Part shown: positions 51,554-60,441 of the stretch, piece after piece | How the letters are laid out: each line of letters begins with the position of its first letter | Position numbering within the stretch: position 1 is the first letter of the stretch | From: Hyphococcus luteus | GTDB taxonomy: Bacteria > Pseudomonadota > Alphaproteobacteria > Caulobacterales > Parvularculaceae | DNA: 64,000 bases | NCBI RefSeq assembly: GCF_002943565.1 | Contig: NZ_PJCH01000007.1 | Location: 94,174-158,173 of the forward strand | Reading direction: 5' to 3' | The notes under the pieces: model-generated | Seen by the model: the letters and a program-made list of their open reading frames with translations, nothing else | Database searches by the model: none | What the model was told of the DNA's origin: nothing | Translations under genes and position numbers: made by a program

Positions 51554-54500
51554 ATGAAGCTAATGAAAACGCTCTCCGCCGGCGTGGCGGCGATTGCGAT
51601 TACGACCGCCTTCACGACGGTCGTCGCGCCGACGCCGGCGCATGCGCAGCAGACTGACGCCAGCATTCGCGGCACGGTTATCTCTGCAGACGGTTCGCCG
51701 CTGTCAGGTGCAACTGTGTCAATCGTTCACGCGCCGTCGGGCACCGCCTCTTCGGCGACGACCTCCGCGAACGGCACCTTCTTCGAAAGCGGCCTGCGCG
51801 TCGGCGGCCCCTACACGCTTACTGTCAGCGCCCCGGGCTTTGAGCCGGAAGTTGTCGAGGGCGTTTATCTCGAGCCGGGCAGCGCCCAACGCGTCGTCAT
51901 CGACTTGCGGCGCTTGGCGACGTCTGACGAAATCATCGTTCTTGGCACTCGCGCGCCGTCGATCGATCTTAACAACGGCGCCGGTTCCGCCTTCGACGCT
52001 TCTGACATCGCCAACCAGCCTTCCGTTACCCGCGACGTCGTCGACACGCTTGTGCGCGATCCGCTCGTCAATCGCGGCTCCGGCACAGGCGAAATCTCCA
52101 TTGCCGGCGTGAACCCGCGCTACAACGCCTTGGCGCTTGACGGCGTGCTGCAGGGCGACGATTTCGGCCTGTCTTCGTCCATCTATCCGACGGCGCGCTC
52201 GCCGATTTCGCTGGATTCAATCGAATCCGCCTCTGTTGTGGCGTCGAGCTATGATGTTGAATCAAGCGGTTTCCAGGGCGGCCTGATCAACGTCGTGACG
52301 AAATCGGGCACGAATGAGTTTCACGGTTCGGGCTACTGGTTCCGTTCCGGCCAGAACTTCCTCGGCGAGATTTCTGACGGCACGCTAGTTCCCGCTTCTG
52401 AATTTAAGGAGCGTGAATGGGGTCTCAGCCTCGGCGGCCCTGTCATCAAAGACAAGCTGTTCTTTTTCGCCAGCTACGAAAACTTCAAATCAGCGTCTCC
52501 TGCGAACTTCGCCGGCACGGATGCTCAAAACGGCATCCTCGATCCGACGACATTCTACAGCACGTTGAATGATCGCATTCAGGATGGCACCAACTTTAAC
52601 CCTGGCGGTCGTCCGGGTTCCACATCCTTGCCAACCAGCACGAAGCGGTTCCTTGGCAAAATCGACTGGAATATCAACGAAGACCACCGTCTCGAAGCAA
52701 GCTATCAGCGCACCCGCGAGACCGGCACGTCCGTTTCGTCGACGAGCTTCACCTCGGCCTGGTACGATACGCCTCAGGATCTCGACACGTATTCGGGGGG
52801 CATCTACTCTGACTGGACGGACAATTTCTCGACTGCGCTTCGCGTCGGCTATAAAGACAATGTCCGCGGTCAGAATTGCCGTGCTGGAAGTGATTTCAGC
52901 GAAATCCAGCTTCAGCTTGAAGGCGCGGACGTCGCCATGGATCCGGCTTTTGCCGGCTTGATCGATCCGGTGGTGTTCGGCGACCAGACGTTTGTCGCAG
53001 GCTGCGACCGTTTCCGTCATGGCAACGAATTCGACGACAACCGCCTGCAGATTTTTGCTTCGGGCAATTATGAGTGGCAAGATCACGTCACGACATTCGG
53101 CGGGGAGTACGAGAATTACGAGCTTCGCAACCTATTCCTGTCCGACTCGAACGGCACATTCATTTACGAAAGCCTTGATGAGCTCGACAACAACACGGGC
53201 GTTGATGTGGCGTACCGCAACGTCATCACGAATGACAAAAACGACGCTGCAGCGACTTGGGGCTACAGCAAGATGAGCCTCTTCGTTCAGGATGAGTGGC
53301 AGTTTACGCCAAACTTTGCTTTCAATGTGGGCGTTCGTTACGAGCGCTTCTTCCAGAGCGATGAGCCGCCGGCGCGTGCAGACTTCATGGCTGCCTATGG
53401 CCGCACCAACACAGACAATCTGGATGGCGTCGACATTATTCAGCCGCGTTTCGGCTTCAACTATGAGCCGTTCGACCGGACGACGATTTCGGGCGGTTTC
53501 GGCCTCTTTTCCGGCGGCAACCCGCAAGTTTGGGTTTCAAACGCGTTCCAGCCGCAGATATTTTCTGTCAGCGGCACTTTTGATGGTGTGACGCCTGGCA
53601 TGATCCCGTCGAGCCTGATCAACGAAGTCGCTAACTCTGATCCGACGACGCCGACTTTCATTGACACGATCTCACCTGACTTTAAGATTCCTTCGCAATG
53701 GAAGGGCTCCGTCCGTCTTACTCAGGGCTTCGATCTCGATTTCGGTTCGATCAATCTCGGCACGGATTACCAGATCACGGTTCAGTATCTCTATTCGAAG
53801 ATCAAAGACGACTTTGTCTGGCGGAACCTTGCGCAAACCGAGCTGGGCCTTGCTCAGGGCGTTGCGCCCGACGGCCGGCCGATCTACGCCAACCTGCAGG
53901 AAATTGGCGTCGATAACGCCGTCGAGCTTGGTAATGTCAGCGGCGGCCGCAGCCACATCTTCTCGGTGGCGTTGGCCAAGCAGTATGAAAACGGCTTTAA
54001 TTTCGACGCTTCCTACGCTTATCAGGACGTCGACAGCGTGACGCCGGGCACGTCGTCTCGCGCTGTTTCCAACTGGCGTTCGCTCGTGACCTTTGACCGG
54101 AACAACCCGGAAGTTGGCACGGCGCCGTTCGAAACCAAGCACGCCTTCAACATCAATCTTGGTTACGAGAATAATTTCTTCGGCGACCTGATCACCCGCC
54201 TCGATCTGTTCGGCTCCATTCAGTCGGGCGATCCGTTCAGCTACGTGTTCAACGTTTCCTCATCGAACCCGCTGTTCGGCCGCGCCGGCAACTTTGAATC
54301 GCCGTATGACAACGACCTGCTTTACATCCCGGCCATGTCGGGCGGCATGTCGTCGGACGCCGGCGTTGTCTTCGCCTCCGGCTTTGACGGCGGCGCGTTC
54401 GAATCTTTCGTCAATGAGCAAGGCTACGAGCAGGGAGCGATCATCGGCAAAAACTCTCGCCGGGGTCAGTGGAACCAGCTTTGGAGCTTCCGCTTCCAGC

Positions 54501-54856
54501 AGGATCTGCCGTTCGCCAATTTCGGTTGGGATCGTCTTGACGAAAACCGTTTGAAGCTTGTCGTCGACATCTTCAACGTGGCGAACCTCATCAACGACAA
54601 ATGGGGTACGCGTTACGATGCGCCGGGCTTCGACACGCAAGGCGTTGTTATCGCCGATCTTGTAAGCGCCGACGATGTCGCCATGAACGGCATTGACGGC
54701 GCAACGGCGCTGACCGGCAATGATCCGGCGACCGTCTGCGTCAGCGAAGGCGACTGTCTTTACCGGTATGAGTCCTTCAGCGAGCAGCCGGCCTCCTTCG
54801 CGAACCTGTCCCAGTCGGTCTACAAGATCCGCGTGGGCATTCGCCTCGATTTCTAA
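51554..54856 (+). CDS. TonB-dependent receptor with N-terminal carboxypeptidase-regulatory-like domain
   Basis: 1100 residues from ATG 51554. A signal peptide (cleaved near AHAQQ, ~31) precedes a ~90-residue beta-sandwich of the carboxypeptidase-regulatory-like type (ASIRGTVISADGSPLSGATV). The plug follows (QPSVTRDVVDTLVRDPLVNR, ISIAGVNPRYNALALDG) and then a large barrel, ending in RVGIRLDF, a terminal phenylalanine suited to outer-membrane assembly. Oar-like architecture. Two cysteine pairs in loops may form disulfides (NCRAG/GCDRF and VCVSEGDC). Takes up or interacts with a large ligand; ligand unknown. Its end is a strong terminator. Confidence 0.93.
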   Translation: MKLMKTLSAGVAAIAITTAFTTVVAPTPAHAQQTDASIRGTVISADGSPLSGATVSIVHAPSGTASSATTSANGTFFESGLRVGGPYTLTVSAPGFEPEVVEGVYLEPGSAQRVVIDLRRLATSDEIIVLGTRAPSIDLNNGAGSAFDASDIANQPSVTRDVVDTLVRDPLVNRGSGTGEISIAGVNPRYNALALDGVLQGDDFGLSSSIYPTARSPISLDSIESASVVASSYDVESSGFQGGLINVVTKSGTNEFHGSGYWFRSGQNFLGEISDGTLVPASEFKEREWGLSLGGPVIKDKLFFFASYENFKSASPANFAGTDAQNGILDPTTFYSTLNDRIQDGTNFNPGGRPGSTSLPTSTKRFLGKIDWNINEDHRLEASYQRTRETGTSVSSTSFTSAWYDTPQDLDTYSGGIYSDWTDNFSTALRVGYKDNVRGQNCRAGSDFSEIQLQLEGADVAMDPAFAGLIDPVVFGDQTFVAGCDRFRHGNEFDDNRLQIFASGNYEWQDHVTTFGGEYENYELRNLFLSDSNGTFIYESLDELDNNTGVDVAYRNVITNDKNDAAATWGYSKMSLFVQDEWQFTPNFAFNVGVRYERFFQSDEPPARADFMAAYGRTNTDNLDGVDIIQPRFGFNYEPFDRTTISGGFGLFSGGNPQVWVSNAFQPQIFSVSGTFDGVTPGMIPSSLINEVANSDPTTPTFIDTISPDFKIPSQWKGSVRLTQGFDLDFGSINLGTDYQITVQYLYSKIKDDFVWRNLAQTELGLAQGVAPDGRPIYANLQEIGVDNAVELGNVSGGRSHIFSVALAKQYENGFNFDASYAYQDVDSVTPGTSSRAVSNWRSLVTFDRNNPEVGTAPFETKHAFNINLGYENNFFGDLITRLDLFGSIQSGDPFSYVFNVSSSNPLFGRAGNFESPYDNDLLYIPAMSGGMSSDAGVVFASGFDGGAFESFVNEQGYEQGAIIGKNSRRGQWNQLWSFRFQQDLPFANFGWDRLDENRLKLVVDIFNVANLINDKWGTRYDAPGFDTQGVVIADLVSADDVAMNGIDGATALTGNDPATVCVSEGDCLYRYESFSEQPASFANLSQSVYKIRVGIRLDF

Positions 54857-54875
54857 TCCTTACGGGAATATCCGG

Positions 54876-54909
54876 AAAAGGCGGGCCTTGGCTCGCCTTT
54901 TTCTTTTTT
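54876..54909 (+). terminator. Rho-independent terminator of the receptor gene
   Basis: AAAAGGCG, a ten-base loop (GGCCTTGGCT), then CGCCTTTTT and a T-rich tail ending at 54909. It lies 20 bases after the receptor stop and separates it from the secretion genes. Confidence 0.85.
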
Positions 54910-55037
54910 AGAGCTGCGTCCAATGAGGGCGGCGCGCAGAAACGGATAGTGGCGATCGCCGGGAACGGCTGCTCTTAATTGGAGAAGCGCCCTTCTTTTT
55001 TCTTTTCAATGGCTTTCATGCCTGCTCGATCGATATA

Positions 55038-57260
55038 TTGACTTTCGTCCGGTCAACGGTTCACGTTCAAAGTATAGATAATAAAAACGAGGGCGGGCTA
55101 TTGGATTCGGTCAATACTGAGGAAGCGGGACCGGGCGATGATTCAGGTCTCGTCTGCCTTGCGCTGATCCTGAAATTTTTGCAGATCGCCGCCGAGCCGG
55201 CTCAGTTGAAGCACCAGCTTGGCGCCGAGGCGGCCTCTCCCGAGCCGGGCGATCTTGCACGCCTCGCAAAACGGCTCGGCGCGCGCTCCAAGGTGACGCG
55301 CCTTAAGACCGGACAAGATCTTGCGGATTATCCTCTTCCTGCGATCGGTCGCTGGCGGCACGGCGGATATTTTATCTTGGGGAAATATGGCGAGGACCGG
55401 GTGCTCGTTCAGGATCCGGCTGAAGGCAAGCCTGCGACGTTGGCTCTGTCCGATTTCGAAGCGCGCTGGTCCGGCGAACTCCTGCTGGTGACGACGCGGT
55501 CCAAGCTGGCGGGCGACGAACGCGCTTTTGATGTTTCCTGGTTTATTCCCGCGTTGGTCAAATATCGCGGCCTTTTGGGCGACGTGCTGGCGGCGTCGTT
55601 TTTTCTGCAACTGTTCGGCCTTATTACGCCGCTTTTCTTCCAGGTCGTCATTGACAAGGTGCTGGTCCATAAAGGCCTGACGACGCTTGATGTCATGCTG
55701 CTCGGCCTCGCCGTCGTCTCTGTCTTTGAAGTGCTGATGGGCGCGCTTCGCACTTATGTGTTTTCACATACGACGAACCGCGTCGATGTCGAGCTTGGCT
55801 CGCGCCTGTTCGATCATTTGTTGCGGCTTCCGCTTTCTTACTTTGAATCGAGGCCGGTCGGCCATTCCGTGGCGCGGGTCCGCGAACTGGAAAATATTCG
55901 GGATTTTCTGACGTCATCGTCCGTCACGCTGATTCTCGATCTTTTTTTCACCGTCGTCTTTTTCGCCGTCATGTATCTTTATTCGCCGTTCTTGACGTTG
56001 ATCGTCGCGGCGTCATTGCCTTTTTATATTTTGATCAGCGTGTTCATCACGCCGCCTTTGCGCGCGCGGCTTGACGAGAAATTCAAGCGCGGCGCGGAAA
56101 ATCAGGCCTTCCTTGTAGAGAGCGTTGTGGGCGTCGAGACGCTGAAGGCCATGGCGGTTGAACCGCAGATGAAGCGCCAGTGGGAGGAAAAGCTGGCGGG
56201 TTATGTGGGGTCCTCGTTCAGCGCAAACATGCTTGGCAATTGGGGCAGCCAGTCTGTACAGCTTGTCAACAAGCTGACTATAGCGGCGACTCTATATTTT
56301 GGTGCAAAGCTGGCCATTAACGGCGACATCACCATCGGTCAGCTCGTTGCGTTCAACATGCTCGCGGGGCGGGTTGCAATGCCCATTTTGCGCCTCGCCC
56401 AATTGTGGCAGGATTTTCAGCAAATGCGTATCTCTGTTGCACGCCTCGGCGATGTTTTAAACACGCCGGCGGAACCCTCTCATAATCCGAACAGAACCAA
56501 TCTTGGCGAGATCAAAGGGGATATCCGGTTTGAACAAGTCACGTTCCGATATCGTCCCGACGGGCCGGAAGTGTTGAGGCGGGTGAATTTTTCGCTGCAG
56601 CCCGGCGAAATTCTTGGGATTGTCGGCCCTTCGGGCTCCGGCAAGTCGACGCTCGCGAAACTGGTTCAGCGCATGTATGTGCCTGAGAGCGGGCGGGTGC
56701 TTATCGACGGCATTGACCTGACCCTGGCGGATCCGGCCTGGCTGCGGCGGCAGATTGGCGTCGTTCTTCAAGAGAATATTCTGTTTAAACGCCCGGTCCG
56801 TGAGAATATCGCTTTATCTGATCCGGCGCGCGATATGAATTCGGTTATGGCGGCGGCGCAGCTTGCCGGCGCTCATGATTTTATTCTGCAGCTTTCCGAA
56901 GGCTATGACACGCAAATTGACGAGCGCGGCGGCAATTTGTCCGGCGGCCAGCGCCAGCGGATCGCTATCGCCAGAGCGCTGCTGACCAATCCGCGCATTC
57001 TGGTTTTCGATGAGGCGACGAGCGCGCTGGACGCCGAAAGCGAAGAAATAATTCAAAATAATCTGAAAGTGATGGCCCGCGGGCGGACTGTTATGATCAT
57101 TGCGCACCGGCTGTCCGCCATACGCCAGGCCGACCGTATTATCGCGCTCGATAAAGGCGAAATCGTCGAGGAGGGCAGTCATCAAGCCTTGCTCGAGCGA
57201 GACGGGATTTATGCACGGTTGTGGCGTAAGCAAATGGGCCTGGCCGGAGCGGCGGAGTGA
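55038..57260 (+). CDS. Type I secretion ABC exporter, HlyB-like
   Basis: 740 residues. Residues ~25-155 form a C39-like domain without the peptidase cysteine (DSGLVCLALILKFL: the catalytic position is Ser, and the neighbouring Cys is not in the active place), that is, a substrate-binding C39-like domain as in HlyB. The membrane part has six helices (175-460). The ATPase has Walker A GPSGSGKST (530-538), LSGGQ (634-638) and Walker B ILVFDEA (654-660). Moves unfolded RTX-type substrates across the inner membrane with HlyD and TolC. The start is uncertain: TTG 55038 or TTG 55101, both weak. Confidence 0.9.
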   Translation: MTFVRSTVHVQSIDNKNEGGLLDSVNTEEAGPGDDSGLVCLALILKFLQIAAEPAQLKHQLGAEAASPEPGDLARLAKRLGARSKVTRLKTGQDLADYPLPAIGRWRHGGYFILGKYGEDRVLVQDPAEGKPATLALSDFEARWSGELLLVTTRSKLAGDERAFDVSWFIPALVKYRGLLGDVLAASFFLQLFGLITPLFFQVVIDKVLVHKGLTTLDVMLLGLAVVSVFEVLMGALRTYVFSHTTNRVDVELGSRLFDHLLRLPLSYFESRPVGHSVARVRELENIRDFLTSSSVTLILDLFFTVVFFAVMYLYSPFLTLIVAASLPFYILISVFITPPLRARLDEKFKRGAENQAFLVESVVGVETLKAMAVEPQMKRQWEEKLAGYVGSSFSANMLGNWGSQSVQLVNKLTIAATLYFGAKLAINGDITIGQLVAFNMLAGRVAMPILRLAQLWQDFQQMRISVARLGDVLNTPAEPSHNPNRTNLGEIKGDIRFEQVTFRYRPDGPEVLRRVNFSLQPGEILGIVGPSGSGKSTLAKLVQRMYVPESGRVLIDGIDLTLADPAWLRRQIGVVLQENILFKRPVRENIALSDPARDMNSVMAAAQLAGAHDFILQLSEGYDTQIDERGGNLSGGQRQRIAIARALLTNPRILVFDEATSALDAESEEIIQNNLKVMARGRTVMIIAHRLSAIRQADRIIALDKGEIVEEGSHQALLERDGIYARLWRKQMGLAGAAE

Positions 57261-58654
57261 TGTTCTCAGCATTGTCAAAGCATTGGACGGTGCTGAAAGC
57301 CGCCTGGCGCGAAGAAAACGAAAACCGTAAATCGCGCCGGCGCCATAAAGAACATGCTTTTCTTCCCGCCGCTCTTGAAATTATGGAAAAGCCGCCATCG
57401 CCGATCGGGCGCGCCATTTTATGGACGATCATGGCGTTTTTTACGATCGCGGTTTTATGGGCTGTGTTCGGCCGGGTGGACGTTGTGGCGACCGCCGCCG
57501 GCAAAATCTTGCCGCGCGAGCGTGTAAAAGTCATTCAGGCGCCGGATGTAGGCGTCGTGCGCGCCGTCTATGTGACCGATGGCGACCGTGTCGCTGCGGG
57601 GGACGTGCTTATTGATTTCGATCCGACGAACGCGGCGGCGGAGCAGGTGCAGGCCCGCGAGCAGCTGGGGATTGCAGAGATTGATCTGGCGCGCGGCGAA
57701 GCCTTGCTGGCGTTCATTCTTGGCGGCGAACCCCGCTTCGCTGACGACGGCGTCGATCCCGCCGTGGCGGCGCGGCAGCGCGCGCTGATAGACGCGCAAA
57801 TCGCTGAATATAAAGCGCGCCAGGCGGCGCTGATCAAACAACGCGATGAACGCACAGCCGACCTCGCCGTGATTGACAGCCAGATTTCAAAGTTGCGCGA
57901 AACGCTGCCCATGGTGCGCGAGCAGGTGACGGCGCGCGAAGAGCTGCTCGAACAGGGCTATGCGGCGCGGCTGATGGTCCTCGAGGTCAAGGAAAGACAG
58001 GTCTCGATGGAAAAGGATCTGCAAATCGCCGGCGATCAGCGCCGCAAAGCTGAGGCCTCTATTGAAGCGGCCAATCGCGAGCTGGATCAGCTGCGTGAAG
58101 AGTTTCGAAAAACCGTTCTTGCTGAGCTCGCCGAAGCCGAAGCCCGGGCGCGGCTCGCACGGGAGGACCTCAACAAGGCCGATCTGAGGCGCGATCTTCA
58201 AAGTTTGAAAGCGCCCGTCGACGGCGTCGTTCAACAGCTTTCCGTCTATACGGTCGGCGCCGTGGTCAAGCCAGCTGATCCCTTGCTGGTTGTCGTGCCG
58301 GGCGAAGGCGAGCTTGTTGTCGACGCGATGATCCTGAACAAGGACATCGGTTTTGTCGAAGAGGGCGATGCCGTCGAGGTCAAGCTGGAAGCTTTTCCCT
58401 TCACCAAATACGGCGTTATCGACGGCGTTCTCGAAGATATTTCGAACGACGCGATCCAGGATGAAAATCTTGGTCTCGTTTATCAGGGGCGCGTAAAGCT
58501 CGCGCGCCAGACGATTCGCATTGACGGTCGCGACATCGCCTTGTCTCCCGGCATGGCGTCCACTGTGGAAATCAAAACGGGCACGCGCCGCATCATCGAA
58601 TTTCTGTTGTCGCCTTTATTGCGGTACCGGGACGAAGCCCTGCGCGAGCGGTGA
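57260..58654 (+). CDS. HlyD-family membrane fusion adaptor of type I secretion
   Basis: 464 residues from ATG 57260, which shares its A with the upstream stop (TGATG), so the pair is coupled. A transmembrane helix lies at about 52-75, then a biotinyl-lipoyl half, a long coiled coil (about 175-310) and the second half with DADxxxNKDIGFVEEGDAVEV-like segment (FVEEGDAVEVKLEAFPFTKY). C-terminal RYRDEALRER. Links the ABC exporter to the outer-membrane channel, which is not in the window. Confidence 0.93.
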   Translation: MFSALSKHWTVLKAAWREENENRKSRRRHKEHAFLPAALEIMEKPPSPIGRAILWTIMAFFTIAVLWAVFGRVDVVATAAGKILPRERVKVIQAPDVGVVRAVYVTDGDRVAAGDVLIDFDPTNAAAEQVQAREQLGIAEIDLARGEALLAFILGGEPRFADDGVDPAVAARQRALIDAQIAEYKARQAALIKQRDERTADLAVIDSQISKLRETLPMVREQVTAREELLEQGYAARLMVLEVKERQVSMEKDLQIAGDQRRKAEASIEAANRELDQLREEFRKTVLAELAEAEARARLAREDLNKADLRRDLQSLKAPVDGVVQQLSVYTVGAVVKPADPLLVVVPGEGELVVDAMILNKDIGFVEEGDAVEVKLEAFPFTKYGVIDGVLEDISNDAIQDENLGLVYQGRVKLARQTIRIDGRDIALSPGMASTVEIKTGTRRIIEFLLSPLLRYRDEALRER

Positions 58655-59041
58655 AATAAAAATATTGTAATTTTATTGTTTACATCAGAATGAGCGCGGT
58701 TAAGGTTTAAGCATAGTTGTGTGGGAGAAAGAGAGTTACTTCGCTGAGAAAGTGAAGCTCACGCGCCGGCGCCGTAATAAATGCGGCGCGCGCAAAGGCT
58801 TCTTTGCAGCGTAATCAGCTTTTCCCGATATTGCCGGTGTTGTGTCTCATTTGTTGCGTTTGTTGTGTGTGGGCGGCGTGACCCGCTGGGTCGCGCTGGC
58901 GTTGTTTCAAAAATAAGGAAACAAAGCGCGCCTTTGTGCGCGGACGGTTGAGTTTTGCCCATGTGCAGGGTGCGCGCTTGCGTGCGGTGCGCGGGGAACG
59001 CATCCTCTTTGTGCAAATTTCCGCAATGAGGAGACGTGACG
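58655..59041. other. Intergenic region between hlyD-like and hlyC-like genes
   Basis: 387 bases without a gene. It begins AT-rich (to about 58735) and becomes GC-rich with TTGTTGCGTTTGTTGTGTGT-type stretches. Small hairpins are possible (GCGCGCCTTTGTGCGCG near 58928), but nothing typical of a terminator with a T-run. The AGGAGA site of the next gene is at its end. Probably the promoter for the acyltransferase operon. Confidence 0.45.
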
Positions 59042-59668
59042 ATGAGTGATGACAAGAAATCGGGCGGGCCGCCGGCAGGCGGCCCCAAAAGTCCCGGGAA
59101 GAATAACGGGAACGGCGGTAAGGGAGCAGGGTCCGGCATGTCGCAAACAGCGGTTTCAGGCGAAGGCGAGGCGGGCGCAAACGGCGCCGGCGCCATCGAC
59201 AGGGAAAAAACCGCCAGCGCCTCGGGCGCGGCCAAGCCCACCGTCTCTCACATGCTCGGCGAAATCACCTGGCTCATGTCGCAATCGCCGACGCACAAGC
59301 ATTTCGCCATCGGCGATCTCGAATGGCTGGTCATGCCGGCGATTTTATTGGAGCAGTTCCGGGTTTTTCACGGCGAGAAACAGCCCGTCGGTTTCGCGCT
59401 CTGGGCGCAGTTTTCCGAAGAGGCGGAGGCGCGGTTCAAGGCGCAGGTCGAAGCGGGCCAGGGCGCGCGGCTCAGGCCCCAGGAGTGGAAATCCGGCGAC
59501 CGCCTCTGGCTCGTCGATCTCGTCGCGCCGCAGGCGACGCCCGAAAACAAGCTTGTCGAGGCCATGCTCGCCGATCTCGTTCAGAACGTCTTTGGGCAGA
59601 GGAAATTCAAATTCCACGTCACCGACCCCGCGACGGGCAATCGCACGGAACGGGAGATCGGGGGATGA
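59042..59668 (+). CDS. HlyC-type toxin-activating lysine acyltransferase
   Basis: 208 residues. From ~66 on it matches the family: MLGEITWLMSQSPTHKHFAI with catalytic His85, MPAILLEQFRVFHGEKQPVG, FALWAQFSEEAEARF, WKSGDRLWLVDLVAP with Asp159, and FGQRKFKFHVTDP. HlyC enzymes transfer a fatty acyl chain from acyl-ACP to lysines of an RTX toxin before its export. The first ~65 residues are Gly/Pro/Asn/Ala-rich and not in HlyC. Placement right after the secretion genes fits a toxin-activation role. Its stop overlaps the next ATG (ATGA). Confidence 0.9.
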   Translation: MSDDKKSGGPPAGGPKSPGKNNGNGGKGAGSGMSQTAVSGEGEAGANGAGAIDREKTASASGAAKPTVSHMLGEITWLMSQSPTHKHFAIGDLEWLVMPAILLEQFRVFHGEKQPVGFALWAQFSEEAEARFKAQVEAGQGARLRPQEWKSGDRLWLVDLVAPQATPENKLVEAMLADLVQNVFGQRKFKFHVTDPATGNRTEREIGG

Positions 59669-60390
59669 GGATTCTTATTAAGAGCATAAAATTTGGGTTG
59701 ATTCTAATTATCATTTTAGCTGGTTGTGCGAATGCTCAGCTATTTCATTACAGTGATGGGGGGCTCGTCCCAGAGGATGTCGACTGGATGGCAGAATTGT
59801 CCTCATTTTGCGCGTCACTGGTCGGGGACGAGGACATTACGCCGCTCTATGTGCATAGTTATCTGGATGGGGTAACCGGCACTTGCCGCAGCAAATGCAT
59901 TGATGGATTACTCTTGGGCGAGTTTGATTATGTAGAACTCGCTATCAACCGAAAAAGCAATGTAGAGACAGTGAATAATTACTCGTTTTCGCCAGCGAAT
60001 GGAAGATTCAGACTTGAGAGATATCCACACGGTCATCATAACTGCCATCTTTTTGACCGCATGCGCAAGAAGCAATTAGACGCTGGGATAGGGCCAATGC
60101 CCCGGAGCGAACTATCGCAAGCTCTAGATAGATATTGTATAGGCGTGCGGGAGGTAGATAAGTTTCAATCTACGTTTGGTGTGCGCCGAACGATACAAGA
60201 CAATGAAGTCCGTCGTTCTGGTGAAGAAATTTATAATTTGAAAACAGGAGAAATTTATGCCGCTCGATATGAGGCGAGTTTTAAATTTAGCGCTCCCGGT
60301 GTGTACGGAAAAGTTGAATGCGCTAATGCTTCCAACAAAATCCGGAAGTCACACCTAACAAACTTCATTAAACCAATACGCAAAGAATAG
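59665..60390 (+). CDS. Lipoprotein of unknown function, AT-richer gene
   Basis: 241 residues starting at the ATG overlapping the hlyC-like stop. The signal (ILIKSIKFGLILIIILAGCA) has lipobox ILAGC. Mature part carries several cysteines (FCASLVGD, TCRSKCIDG, HNCHLF, YCIGVREV, VECANAS) that could form disulfides, suiting a periplasmic or surface location. The gene is visibly richer in A/T than its upstream neighbour. No family recognised. It is coupled to the acyltransferase, so it may be an accessory or immunity/anchoring factor (inference). Confidence 0.7.
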   Translation: MRILIKSIKFGLILIIILAGCANAQLFHYSDGGLVPEDVDWMAELSSFCASLVGDEDITPLYVHSYLDGVTGTCRSKCIDGLLLGEFDYVELAINRKSNVETVNNYSFSPANGRFRLERYPHGHHNCHLFDRMRKKQLDAGIGPMPRSELSQALDRYCIGVREVDKFQSTFGVRRTIQDNEVRRSGEEIYNLKTGEIYAARYEASFKFSAPGVYGKVECANASNKIRKSHLTNFIKPIRKE

Positions 60391-60441
60391 GCTTGGGCAT
60401 GTAGAATTGAGCTGAATAATTTTTGATCGCGGAGCACGTAA

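Noticed and set aside
58759..59241. Minus-strand frames before the acyltransferase
   Set aside because: Low-complexity composition, overlap with the acyltransferase start and no ribosome site.
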